Positions 23,261-34,743 of a stretch of 64,000 nucleotides of DNA are shown one piece after another. Source of the stretch: Cyathus striatus (Eukaryota > Basidiomycota > Agaricomycetes > Agaricales > Nidulariaceae). The translations under genes and the position numbers were made by a program. The notes under the pieces were generated by a model. It did not search any database. It was not told the origin of the DNA and saw only the letters and a list, made by a program, of their open reading frames with translations. The stretch covers positions 2,480,001 through 2,544,000 of the forward strand of contig JAOVFP010000016.1 of NCBI GenBank assembly GCA_025738555.1. Direction: 5' to 3'. Positions within the stretch are counted from its first letter, which is position 1, and every line of letters begins with the position of its first letter.

Positions 23261-24944
23261 GTTGGGCACCTCTGTTGTCGATCATGCTGTGTCCCACACT
23301 GATTGTCATTCCACTCTTGAACTATGTGGTTTGCTATCAAGCTCCCATTTGCACCATTTCTGATCATGCTGGATGTTAGATGGTGGGAAATGGGGGAGTC
23401 CCGATAGGACTTTGCATTTGGTATGTATCCTTTTCCTCTTCGGTCATGTTGCTGTTGACCCACCATCCCCCAGGTGTTGTGCATGTTCACTCTTTTCAAC
23501 ACCACCAATAACTCATTGACTCTTCAAATTCTTCTACTATCTCATAACGTCCCCACCAAGTATGATGTTGTCTTCTCTTGGTGTACTTGTGAAGCTTGGT
23601 GAGTATGCACCCGCAAGAATATTATCTCTATTTTCAATGGTTTGCTAATGGTGGTTTAGGCCTTCTTCTATTGCTTCCTCCACATATCTTCATTGGTTGT
23701 TGCCACCTCTCTCTGCCTCCTCCTCTCTCCATCGCCTCCTCCTGTCAGCATGAAAATTGGTTGGGTAGGCAAGCTGTCGCACTGCCATCCCCTTGTGTTC
23801 AAATATCAGCCAAAATTCCCTTGCATCCAAGGCATGTCCCAATAGTTTAATCACCATGGAAGCTTCGCAGGCCCACCAGGGAAATAATGTCCAAGCGCAG
23901 GAATGAGGTATCCAGCAGGATCTAAAGGCAAATGTGTCTGACTAGGTGCATTTGACCCAGAGCGCATATATGAGCTCTGATGTGCTGCAGCTCTACTAGC
24001 CAAAAATGCAGCAGCACCATTACCAGCACTGCAATAGGTGACATGTCAAATCCGCCATGGAGTGAATTCCCCTGTGGGAACCCAGAAGCAGGATATCCAT
24101 CCCTTGAAGGGGCCTGATGGTTCGGGCTCGCAGAATGCCCACTTCCTTCACCAGGTCACCTCTTCCTATGACTTAACCCCTCAGAATCATCCTCCATGTC
24201 GATATTCACATCTTCATCCTTCTCAGCCATGGCTTTCTTGGCGGGCTGCTTGCTGTCATTGTGGCCATTGTGGTTGTCATTCCTCTGTTGAAAGTGCAGT
24301 GGCTCCGGATCTAACAGAGAGCAAAAGACAAAGTTTGGAATTGAAGTATTCCCCAGGGATGTTGTACAATTGAATTCTCCTCTGTTTAATCTTTTTTCTT
24401 TTGTTTTCTAAGCTCTAGTCTATATGGTGGCGGTATAGAGAAAGAAAGAAGAGGGAGGAAGGAGAGAAAGACAGCCTGAGCAGAGGATTGAATTGGGTTT
24501 GCGGTGAGAGTAGGATTCCTGGGTGCAGATACTCAAGGGGGTACCGGGATGCAGATCCAGGGAACAGAGCTCATATTGAATTCTCTGCCAATTTACTTGC
24601 AATCCATACTATAATCCCTCCTCTGACACATAATAAGATAACACCATGTGAACTAAATGTCCTACATAAATTAGACCCTCTTGTATCTCTGCCTCTAAGC
24701 AGACATCGTCGCACTGCTTATTAATCTCAATCTCGCATTACTACTTTTTGATCTACAGTCCATATTTTAATCCTTTAAATATTTTATTTCTAATTTATTA
24801 ATTTATTAATTCTTTTTTATTGCAAGCAAGGTTTCCGTCGACATAGTTGACACTTCCAAGTTACAAGTACTGATATAGATATGAAGGAGATGGCACAATA
24901 AGTATTTAGACATGGTGCGCAAAAAGAACAATTCAACAATGTCG
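23261..24944. other. Right internal part of the TIR element, no recognised gene
   Basis: Several short reading frames exist (23185-23508 -, 23596-23850 +, 24038-24373 +). None has convincing family features. Before the chromovirus inserted, this region was continuous with the stretch ending at 15668. Confidence 0.4.
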
Positions 24945-25153
24945 ATGAGCATATATTGTTGATGAGTAAGTAATGCGAATCGGCTTGTTATTGGTCCAAT
25001 GGCGTTGACAATAGTTACATAAGCGTGAAAAGATGCCCGAGTGGACCGAAGTTCATGCCCCCCTTTTCTTCTGTGGTAGTATCCCAGACTCTCACAATAG
25101 GAAGTCCTAATTAGGACATGGCCTAATTGGGAGAGGATGGCAAAGCGAGACTA
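24945..25153 (-). repeat. Right terminal inverted repeat (209 bp)
   Basis: This is the inverted copy of 13468-13676. The three mismatches I found are CG versus CA or TG. It abuts a separate palindromic element on its right. Confidence 0.88.
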
Positions 25154-25313
25154 TAATGTCACACGGAATCGAACATAAGTCAAATATGGGGACCAAAAGT
25201 CTAACATGGTTGAACAACAGTCACACCCATTGTTGAATGTCCAACCATGTTTGACCACGACTTTTGATCCCCATATTTAACTTACGTTCGACTCCATGTG
25301 GCATGTGACATTA
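25154..25313. mobile_element. 160-bp palindromic MITE
   Basis: The two halves are imperfect inverted copies: TAATGTCACACGG at the left end pairs with GTGGCATGTGACATTA at the right. ATATGGGGACCAAAAGTC pairs with GACTTTTGATCCCCATAT inside. If TA is the target duplication, the ends are ATGTCAC...GTGACAT, as in Tc1/mariner-type MITEs. It has no coding capacity and lies directly against the larger TIR element. Confidence 0.75.
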
Positions 25314-25329
25314 ACCCGATTTAATCGAC

Positions 25330-25661
25330 ACGGTATGATATGTCACTTTCATTCTATACTTACATAGAGTCTTCTGAAAAACTTCAGCGTTGTAAGTTTA
25401 ACGCGCTACGTGCTAACATTTAAATTTGGACTACATAGTCATGGGTCCATATCCTTGATTACACGATGCTGTAAATCGGTTTGCCCATATCGTACGGACT
25501 ACCACTGCATTTCAGGGTAAATTCCCGCCATCAACAATTGTCCACATACTTGAACAGTTGAGCTACTTTTCCAGACCAGAGCCGATTCTCTATCTATCCT
25601 AATTAATCTTGAATGAAATTTGCGACTACGCATAAAGCATATCGCGATTGCTAGATTACCT
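25330..25661 (+). promoter_or_regulatory. Upstream block of kinase D, with eroded ancestral start
   Basis: It shares GGTATGATATGTCA, TTCTGAAAAAC and the TAATCTTGAATG surroundings with kinases B and C. The ATG at 25613, equivalent to the kinase B start, now runs into TAG within about 15 codons because of an indel. The gene probably starts at a downstream ATG. Confidence 0.4.
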
Positions 25662-28600
25662 ATGAACCACTTGCCTGCAATTTCGAAGCGCGAGGGGGAT
25701 GCCGCGGCCTCCAAATCATCTTCATTTCATACAAACAGGATTACAGCGACACGATTACCTTCCATCGTCAAGATGACTCTAGAACGCAGTGGAACTGCTC
25801 CCACCATCTCTGAGGTTGGAGCGGGTACCAGTTGGCAATCAGCTCGCATGATAGCCAGCGGTCATCCGAGTCTATCTACCTACGGATGGAGCTCTGACGT
25901 CGAACATGAATCGGAGGAGGAAAGTGGTACCGATGAATCTTGGGGCACCTCGGTTAAGCCTGTCGAACATCCATCTGCATGGGATGGTAGTAGGATATCG
26001 TATGGGAGCTGCGTTTGCACACCTCCAAAGTCCATCCCTGGATGTTGGAAACCTTTAATAACACTTAAAGCGAATACAACAGCCTCCAGACCATCCGTAG
26101 CTCCTGCTCGTTGGAAAGACACGGGAATTTCATGGTCTAACGGATCCTCTGGCAGCTCACCTCTTCAAAAGTCCTATTACGATAGACCTCCTGAATCTCG
26201 AGCAGCAGGGTCTCAACCTTATGTTCACTCTTCATCCGGAGCTGTACTTGAAGAGCACACTTATCAACCTGGCTCTGCGGAGAATCTACATCATGATTTA
26301 TCTTCAAAGCCTTCCGCATCTTTCTCTGAAGATGTTGACAGAGTGCCTCGTAATGTTAGTCTGCTGTCTATGACTCGTCCGCCAGAGAGATACTTTAATC
26401 CTCCCTCAGCATCGAGATCTCGCTGGGACCAGTTAGGTCATGAATATGTCGAGGAAACCATGCCCCTACATGATGATTCTCTTGTATATGGACATCGTGC
26501 ACCACTTAAGGAAACGCAGGATAGTACATATGATAATTCACGGTCAGGAGAAGGAAGGTGTCGCCATGGTGATGGTTGGTATCCTCTTCATGTTCTTTCA
26601 TTCGTGGATCTCACTGCCCTCTGGAATAGACAGGTACCTTGCATATTACACAAGTGCCAATCCGATACCTGTACCTCAACAACCCCCCGAAGTGGGTGAT
26701 TCTGAAATTCGTATTTTGAAGGAGTTGCCTGAAAATATGCGTCCATATGTGTCACATCATGATCTTCCTCGTGTATACTCAAAGCATTATTACTACCAGC
26801 AGGATCTGACATCTTATGTCAGCGATCGGGAAACAGAGAGGAAAGCAGAGGAGGTGAGAAGGAAAGAGGAGGAGGTAATAAGGATGGAAGCGAAAGTCTC
26901 AAGGCAGAAGGATGAAGATATTGAGCACCTTTTAGAGATGTTAAAGAGGATTCAGGAAGAAAAAATGAAGAGGAAAGGAGGAAAGAAATACAAGATCGAT
27001 AAGACTCTCAAGCTCCCACCCGACTCTCCAACACGCTCAGTTTCAGGGCAGAATGACACCAGGGGAGGCAGGAAGGATCAATTCAGAGAGGACTTTGATC
27101 AAAGTTGGTTGCAGTCGAGAGTTCCCCTTGCGACATCCGTCTGTGACTTCACTTCTGCTCCTGCATGGCACCCTGCTGCGGGTCCAGCTGCCTCAACCAA
27201 CTCACTATATTCTCCTCAGAAATCTCCTCATGTCTTGGTTAACGGACGTTCAAATAGACTAGAACCATATAACCACCGCTCTCCACCTGCCTCACACTAT
27301 CAATCCAAACGAGGGAGCTTTGAATTGTCAAGTAGCATTGGCAATATTCAACTATCGCAAGAATCAAGCGGACCATTTGGTGATAGAAATCGTCTTGAAC
27401 GGGATGGAATGAAAAAACACCTGGAAGAGTTGGAGCATCCAATGTCTGACGTGCAAGCTAATGATGAGCCAGTAAATGAAGAACGAAGCGATTTAGAAGA
27501 CATGCATGGCTGGGGTGAGGACCTTGATGATGAAAATAACGTGGCAGTAGCTACTCGGTGGTCTGGACTACGAAGGGAAATGGATCGTCAAGGCCCTTCT
27601 GCGGACCAAAAACAAGGCGTAAATGGTGCTCTGCTAAAGGAAATATTTCCAGATGCTTGTACCATTTTTAAAACTGTTTTCTCAGACAAGGTCAAGTATA
27701 AGAACCTTTTACGTCTTGAACAAAGCACTGTGCAATCACTTTTGGATGTAATGCAGACAGTAGGTGGATTGATTTTGGCAGTAGAAGCAGCAGTTGAACA
27801 ATATAAAATTCACACAGATCCTAGACTACGCCATTATCAATGCATCGAATTCAACATCGGAAAGGTACTTGCTCAAGGCAATGCTATGTTTATCAAAACA
27901 GTCTACCTTGTACCCTAGCTCTTATATTCTAACTGGAATAAAACGAGATGCATATCCAGTTGCAAGTGGATACTTCGGAGAGATATTCAAAGGCGAGATC
28001 AATGGTCGAAAGTTAGCGCTTAAAGTTTTCAGACTTTACGCCAATGAGATGGATAAGATAAATGATTTATTTAAGGCAAGCATCAATCCTTCGTCCATGA
28101 TCAAGACTCGTAATTTATGATGATGCCATGCTTAGGGATTCTATAGGGAGGCTATTCTGTGGCGACATTTAGTACATCCTAATCTATTGCCGTTCTACGG
28201 GACTTATCAACTGGGAGATACTGGTGGGAGGATATGTCTAGTCTCGCCCTGGATGTCCAATGGAAATATTTATCAGTATCTCCAACGATACCCAGACACA
28301 AACTGTCAACACCTAGTATGTGTCACTTCATCTTGTCACATAGTAGATGACAATCTATCATTACAAAAGATTATGGATATTGCCAAAGGAACATCTTATC
28401 TTCACAGGAAGTCAATTGTACATGGTGACCTAAAGGGGGTAAGCTTCGTCACTGAGGCATGATGAATCACATTAACCACACACTAACTTTCAAGGCAAAC
28501 GTACTCATATCTGACAGCGGAGTAGTCTGCGTTGCGGACTTCGGTCTCTCTTCTGTATATATTGACACGCCTTCATTGGCGTGGGGAACCAATGACAGCT

Positions 28601-29160
28601 CGGTGTCAAGTTCGACCGGGACGCTCAGATGGCAGGCCCCAGAGCTGATTGGCCTTGGAGACTCTTCCACTCCAAGAGCGACAAAAAACAGCGATATGTA
28701 TGCCTTTGCATGTGTTTGCTACGAGGTGATGCTCAGACTTGCCTAAGACTCAAAAATTATGCGTCTCACTGACGAGCAAATATAGGTGTTTGTCGGGAAA
28801 ATACCGTTCTATGAATTTCAACACGATGTTGTTGTGTTAACTAAGGTCATGATCGGACAATGCCCCCTGCGGCCTGAATTGAATAGTGCAGCATATAAAC
28901 CTGGTCTCACAGATTGGATGTGGTCATTGATTGAAGAGTGTTGGGACCAAAATCCTACCAAGCGACCTATGATGTCGGATGTCATTGATAGATTATCCTT
29001 GAGGAAAGAGTTCTTGAGACACCAGGATAAAGTTCATGAAAGTTGGGGAGACCTTAGACTGGAGGTTTTCAGGTCTTTGCTTGCAGAGGGTGACACATTG
29101 GTGTCTGAAGCCAATATTCAAAATAGCTTGTCGCTACTTCACTCTCTAAATCCGATGTAG
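25662..29160 (+). CDS. TKL-type protein kinase D
   Basis: Exons are 25662-26574, 26630-27759, 27818-28075, 28136-28315, 28370-28438, 28495-28725 and 28786-29160, giving about 1,051 residues if the ATG at 25662 is used. That ATG aligns with an internal Met of kinase B. The N-terminus shares the IPxxWKPxIT motif with B and the RPPESRAAGSQPYV block with C. A Lys/Glu-rich stretch (about 26830-26990), the acidic patch HGWGEDLDDEN and the pre-kinase helix follow. Kinase motifs [26 protein letters not shown] and WQAPEL are intact. Intron 26575-26629 starts GTTGGT and is supported mainly by its counterpart in C. The intron 28076-28135 is GC-AG. Confidence 0.85.
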
Positions 29161-29633
29161 AACTGTTATTGTTTCCTTTTCATGGCTTATTCTAAATGCC
29201 TGGCTCTCATGTTGCCGGCCGCCATTTTGGCCACCGCTTCAGTGTTACCAACATGTCACTAGACAACTTTTTTTTTGAAATCCTTTATTTTATATTGGTT
29301 ATGGGGTATCATATGTCGCGACAATGTAGCGTCTACTTGTGGAATACAGTGTAGTAAGGTATGGAAAGTAAAAGAGAAGTAAAATTGAGCAGAGAGATGT
29401 GTCCGTCGGCTATATAAAAAAGAAAGTTCCCTTACTCTCCCCCCTGACATTGCCAAATAATGTACAAACACTTACATAATCATGATGCACACTATCAAGT
29501 AATTAGTAACAAGGTTGATTAGATTGAAGTCAAACAAATTGAAGTGTGAATACAAAACACTTAGTACTAGTTAGTAGTAATTCACATAAGTACACAGTAT
29601 TGATATCTGTAAGGGTAAGGAGAGGCTTGATAC
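29161..29633. other. Spacer between kinase D and the gag-like fragment
   Basis: I see no gene. The sequence is AT-rich with a run of nine T residues near 29268. It may contain part of the retroelement whose gag lies to the right, but I found no matching LTR pair. Confidence 0.4.
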
Positions 29634-30383
29634 CTAAACAAAGAAAATAGTGAGTGAGTCGGTGAACATCTGTTCGACCTTGAGGTGTTCTAAGGTGTCG
29701 AGAAAGGGGGGATGTAAAAACTGAGTTAGGAAGGAGACAATGGGTCGAATATCAAGTGGAGCAAATAAAAATGATGAGGCTGGTGAAGAAAGAAGATGAG
29801 CTGCTGCATCTACCACAATTTGAATAGGGAAAGGGTCATGTGGGTGATGCATCAGATCGGTTATCTGAAGATATCCCTGAAGGCATGTCTGAAATGAAAT
29901 ATTGAAGCCACACATGTAAGATTTTGTGGCTTCGCGTTCTGAAATGTGTCTGTGTTTCTTCAAATAATTGCTGATCCTGAGGTACTTGCAGTGATATTCC
30001 CCTAGCTGAAGACAATTATCCATTGGTAAGAGAGCCTGTTTATCAACGAAATTTTCTAACTGAGCTTCGGAGTACAGTCGTTCTATTTTTGATTCAGATC
30101 CAGGGTAGAACTTCAGTAGCTCGGCTGTAAAATTGGTCCAGGAGGTACCCTTGCGAGATTCAAGATCTTCCCAGAGCTCTGCATCGCCAATGGGAGCATA
30201 GTAAATAGCCCACTTAATAAAATCGGTGTTGAGATTGAGTCCAGAGTTGATACATGTAGCTTGAACATCCAATAGAAATCGTTGAAGTGTATGCGGATCT
30301 TCATCGCACAATGGTGCTGAATGGTGGTGATGACCTGGCATGGCGGGATAAAGGCGGGATGTGGATGCGCCCTGTTGTATCAA
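29634..30383 (-). CDS. Gag-like retroelement reading frame (249 residues)
   Basis: One uninterrupted minus-strand frame starts with a Met. It contains DEDPHTLQRFLLDVQ, FIKWAIYYAP, SWTNFTAELLKFYPGSE and a later GEYHCKYLRISNYL. This pattern resembles gag-like proteins of basidiomycete LTR retroelements. There is no zinc knuckle, protease or reverse transcriptase next to it and no LTR pair, so it is an isolated fragment or a domesticated gag. It lies exactly where the second half of kinase E is missing, so its arrival may have removed that half. The family assignment rests on my memory of such proteins. Confidence 0.55.
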   Translation of the reverse strand: MIQQGASTSRLYPAMPGHHHHSAPLCDEDPHTLQRFLLDVQATCINSGLNLNTDFIKWAIYYAPIGDAELWEDLESRKGTSWTNFTAELLKFYPGSESKIERLYSEAQLENFVDKQALLPMDNCLQLGEYHCKYLRISNYLKKHRHISEREATKSYMCGFNISFQTCLQGYLQITDLMHHPHDPFPIQIVVDAAAHLLSSPASSFLFAPLDIRPIVSFLTQFLHPPFLDTLEHLKVEQMFTDSLTIFFV

Positions 30384-30588
30384 TAATAGGTCGCTATGGC
30401 TGCCTCATGTATCAGCTTCCCTAGAGACGTGAGAATCAGCTCCCTTCCTATTTAATAACCTACGGTAATTTACAGAGTACATACATCACGATTCATTTGT
30501 AACTACCGCAGATAATATATACATTTTACAGTATTGCCTGACAAAACATCATCGATTTGAGGAGCTCTTTACATAATAAGATACATAC

Positions 30589-32130
30589 CAAATGCTGGCG
30601 GCTGACATCAGGATTTCTCCCGAGATATTGGGTGATGTTTCCATTATCCATCCACGGCGAAACTAAGCACATTCTTCCACCAGAGTCCCCCAGTTGGTAG
30701 ATTCCGTAGAACGGCAGAAGGTTACGATGAACCAGATGTCGCCACAAAATTGCTTCTTTGAAGAACGCCTAAATGGAAATGATATTTATAACGGATGGAG
30801 CATATATATTAAAACATTAACTCTTACCTTCAGCATATCGTTTATTCTAGACATTTCATTCGCGTATAACTTGAAAACCTTCAGAGCCACATTTCGTCCG
30901 TTATAGTCACCACGAAACACTTCTCCAAAATGGCCTGAGGCAATCGGATATTCGTCCCGCTTGACATTTGTTAGGATATACGATCTGGGGTATAACGTGG
31001 AGCGCTTTGATAAGCGCAGCATCGCTTTCAGTAAGATATGTTCAAATACAGAACCCAGTGAGTACGTGACAGATTGATCAAGGATCTGGAAGTAATATTG
31101 CTCTATTAGCATTTTCGTTGAAATTCCATTTACGTACCATTTGCATGACGTCCAAAGCCAACTGTGCAGCACTACTTTCCAAGCTCAAAAGTTTCTTGTA
31201 GTTTACCTTGTTCGAACAAACAGCCTTTAATACACCACATGCGTCTGAATACAGATTATTAATACAGATTTCTTTTGACTTAAAGCACCGGGATTCCAAG
31301 TCTCCCCGGCATAGTATCCCATGATGCCAGTTAATATTGTCTGCCTTTTCCATCATGTTATCTTCATCCCAGAAATCGTGTTCAAAGTCTTCACAATGAA
31401 TGGCATGCGACTGCGGATTGTCAGGATTGTCAGGATAGTAATCGCGAGTTTCAAAGTCGTGAACTGAGGGAGTTAGCTGCAGCACTATTCATTAGGTAAA
31501 GTGTTTCAATCAGGTAAATGGTCGACATAGGAAAGTAACTGTAATTTACAGTTGTGAGATGGCCATTGTGCATAGAAAGCTTCAGGAGAGAGCTTATATC
31601 TGCCCGGAGATACGCCAGGCTTGCTACGTAATTGCAGAGTACCAGAGTAGCGATCGCAAGTTTCAAGGTTGAAAGACGAAGGCGGTAAAGGCGTAATGTG
31701 ATTCATGTCTGGAGATGGGTATGGCTTTATATTTGATTGTGGACTGCTGGAGTAACGAGTCTCAGAGATGGGAATCGAAGGCTTTGGCTGGTGCACTGTC
31801 ATGAACAGTTATCAAACAGGAAAATCATCAGAGCATTGAATGAAGTCTAAAAAAAACCTGACAGCTTACAATCGCCTGACACCGGCCATTGGCTATAAAA
31901 AAACTTGAGGTGCGAGCTTATATGTGCCTGGAGATGGGCTTGGTTTAATATGTGAATGTTCGCTGTCACGTTCAGAGGTGGGAACTGGTACTGAAGGCGC
32001 CAGCTGGGGCGCTATGATTAGTTTGATCAGTTGAGGTGTAATCGATCAGCTGATAAAAGAAGGGAATAGTAAACTTCAGGACCGAGCCGATAGATACCTG
32101 AAGGTGAGTGAGGTTGTTTGTATTTGCTAT
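30589..32130 (-). pseudogene. TKL-type kinase E, truncated in the middle of the kinase domain
   Basis: Recognisable exons are 31138 to about 31450 (acidic segment, then the pre-kinase block up to LDVMQM), 30828-31085 (N-lobe: ASGHFGEVFRGDYNG, ALKVF) and 30589-30768 ([17 protein letters not shown] to SRQHL). Upstream are Pro/Ser-rich exons, including the frame 31506-31802. After the donor at 30588 the expected exons for HGDLK, DFG, APE and the C-lobe are absent. They are replaced by unrelated sequence and a gag-like fragment. The catalytic loop is lost, so no active kinase can be made. The N-terminal region carries three copies of a PSPGxYKLxPE-type motif at about 31590, 31910 and 32100. Confidence 0.75.
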
Positions 32131-34743
32131 AATGCATTGAGGGAGCTATGTATAATAGTAAATAATTCGCAGATTGAGTGTTGTAGTTTACGAGACAACT
32201 GACTTGGAAAGCGTGTCGTTGGAAATACGAAACTACTACGAGAGTTCGTTACATTTGAACTGGGATAATACTGATCTTTGTTTGAGTTGGACATTCTTAG
32301 TGACAAAGGTGGAAGAAGAGAAAGGGCGATGTGAGTAGAGCGAATAGAATATGAGAACCTCAGTGCGACATGAGATTAAAAGTGCAGAGAAGGGCGTGCT
32401 GAGCTTGCCACCGGGTCTCGGTGTCCTGTCTAGCCCTGGCTTCAAGAAATCAGTGAGTGCAAGGTCAAACACGAGAGGGAGATGGTACTGCACAAGGCGA
32501 GGCGGCTGAAGACCAGGAATGGGTCGGATCGACAAGGGCTAAGGGTGCATAAGCAATTACGCCACTAATATTTCCCATATCATATAATAGCACGGCGGGC
32601 GGTCCATTTACTTCCATTCAAGTGGCAAGGCATGTTTTTTCCCATATCATCCAACAGCGCCCCTCTGATTCCGTGGCAAGCTAAGAATAGGATCTCTAAG
32701 AGCATTTTATAGCATTTGTAGCGCGAATAATACAACAATCAGTAATGGTAGCTGTAAAGTATACCGATGATTTACTGGATAGAATCAGAAGCCAGATTGC
32801 ATTGACCAGTTAGGCATCTGGTAAGAACTGAAGTACCCAGAAGCCTCGTCTGACCAGTAACTTAGGCTTGAGCCTTGGAATACAGCCGCGCTTCAGACCC
32901 TAGATGCCCAGAAAAAAAGCAGGTGTAGGGACGGTAAAATAGGCTCAATACTGATCAGCGAAGTCTCAAACCACAGGTTTCCTAGAGAAGGTTGAACAGC
33001 ATGAAACGGCAGTCAGTTGGCGAAATATAGTACAAGTAATTCCACCCCACTGAGCTTGTTTTCTGAAGACTTTGATCCTTAGCCTCCGGCGGATGGGTAT
33101 CATGTAAAGCTGTAAAGCTAAGAATACCAGGCGCTTAGGCATAAAGGCGTCCCAGTGGGTGTCGAAGTTTTGTCAAGTAGCCTGCGGATGCAGTAACATC
33201 TATGCCCTATACTTCCAAAAATAATTTAAAAGACTGATCTAAAATAGTACCTATTCTTAGGATTCCTATAAGGACGGCTGTGGGAAAAATAGAATAACCA
33301 TACCCCATGGTCCCAGGTTCGCCACGCGTATTTGAAAGCTTTAGGCTGCGGTGGCGATGTTAGGTGCTTAGGTTCGGAAAGCGGAAAGACACGAGTTGTA
33401 GCGAGGGATAAGAATAAGACATGGGGTTGATATGTTATCGGGTTAGTGATAGACGAGATGTGGGGCAACGGGCACATAGTATATACATCAACTCAGTCCC
33501 GGGGCTTTGATGAGCGTTTAACGTCGGACTACGCATGCAATCGTGCCATAGACGATCCCCAGGGAATAAAAGGTGGAGTGAAACTATAGTATCCAGCCTA
33601 CGTGAATGTGAATCAGCAATCGGTCGGACACTTGGGGGCGGGTAATGTAGCGGTAGACGCTCAAGTCCGATGCAGTACTTATGTTAATTACACATTGAGT
33701 GTACGGTAATTAAGAATACAGCCGTGTTGTTTGTCATTGGTGGTCTCCTTTTGAATCGAGTATGATGACGCAAAGGAATTCCCAGTGCAGCATGTGTCAA
33801 ACTGATCGTCGAGGACCGAGGACATACATAGGGTCCATGTGTTGATAACACGAGGCAGTGGGTGGACAAGATATAGTATTTGCATCCCACGTTCCAAAAG
33901 CAGGCGGGTTCAAGGTGGATTCAATATTCGTTCGGGTTGCACGATTGGTATGCAGTTCTAATTATATCGTAGCGAGTTTGCTGAATTGCTGCAGATCAAT
34001 GGGGACAGTGCGTGATGGCAGATAAACGCGGAAGGAGAGCGGTAGGGTATGGGTATTGCATGGGGCCGATGGGTTGTAGATATGCCCAAGAAATCAAGAA
34101 CTGCAGTGCAATATGGTAAAGATGCTCTCCACGGAGTTCTTCCTGAGCTTTGAGGCGCGAATAGTGGATCATGGAAGCTGATAGTGGCACAGGCGAGGAG
34201 GAAGTCGGGTCACGATACATACCGTTGAACAGATTTAGATGTAGGCTTGACATTAGACAGATAGATCGAATTGATTAGATCAAGGCGGGTTGATAAATGG
34301 AATTTTGGCGAGAGATTATAATAAAGGGTTTGGAACAGCTTTGTAACGACGACGACGCACAAAGACAAGGAAGTGGTTATTGTGGTTACGCTGACGGACG
34401 TAGAGTGGGATGACAAAGTTGAAAGGGAGAGAGGAGTAAGCAGAAAGAGTGGGGTTTCAGAGCTGCGCAAAGGAGTGAATAAGTAAGCAGACGGGTGGTG
34501 ACGGGATACAGCAGTGGTATGAGTCGGGGAGACATCGGTGCTCTGGTGTGAGATGTGAAGAGAAAGAGCGAGTCTGACTAATGATGGCCACAAAAGTAAA
34601 CAAGGCCAAAGTGGATTACCCTTTCCTCGTTGTTTGCAGCGTCTGACTGAATCGACCAACATCCACGCCCATCTCTCGCCCCCCATCTCCTCGCTGCACA
34701 CGACGACGACGACGACCTTATCCACGACCAGCACACCCCAGCC
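32131..34743. other. Long spacer between kinase E and samB
   Basis: I see no recognisable gene in 2.6 kb. Short frames (32236-32535 -, 33226-33477 -, 33684-33897 -, 34210-34734 -) lack introns, family motifs or consistent composition. The last runs antisense through the probable 5' UTR of samB. The region probably contains the divergent promoters of kinase E and samB. Confidence 0.4.

Larger units (their letters stand above)
13468..25153. mobile_element. Element with 209-bp terminal inverted repeats, hosting a chromovirus
   Basis: The first and last 209 bases (13468-13676 and 24945-25153) are inverted copies of each other. I count three differences, all transitions at CpG. Between them lie about 4 kb of unrecognised sequence plus a nested Ty3/gypsy element. 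The ends read TAGTCTCGC...GCGAGACTA. A TA target duplication is possible, but the flanks do not settle it. No transposase was recognised inside, so this may be a non-autonomous or foldback-type DNA transposon. Confidence 0.7.

Noticed and set aside
34210..34734. 174-residue minus-strand reading frame
   Set aside because: It lies antisense to the probable samB 5' UTR and is low-complexity (runs of Val and Ser), with no family features.
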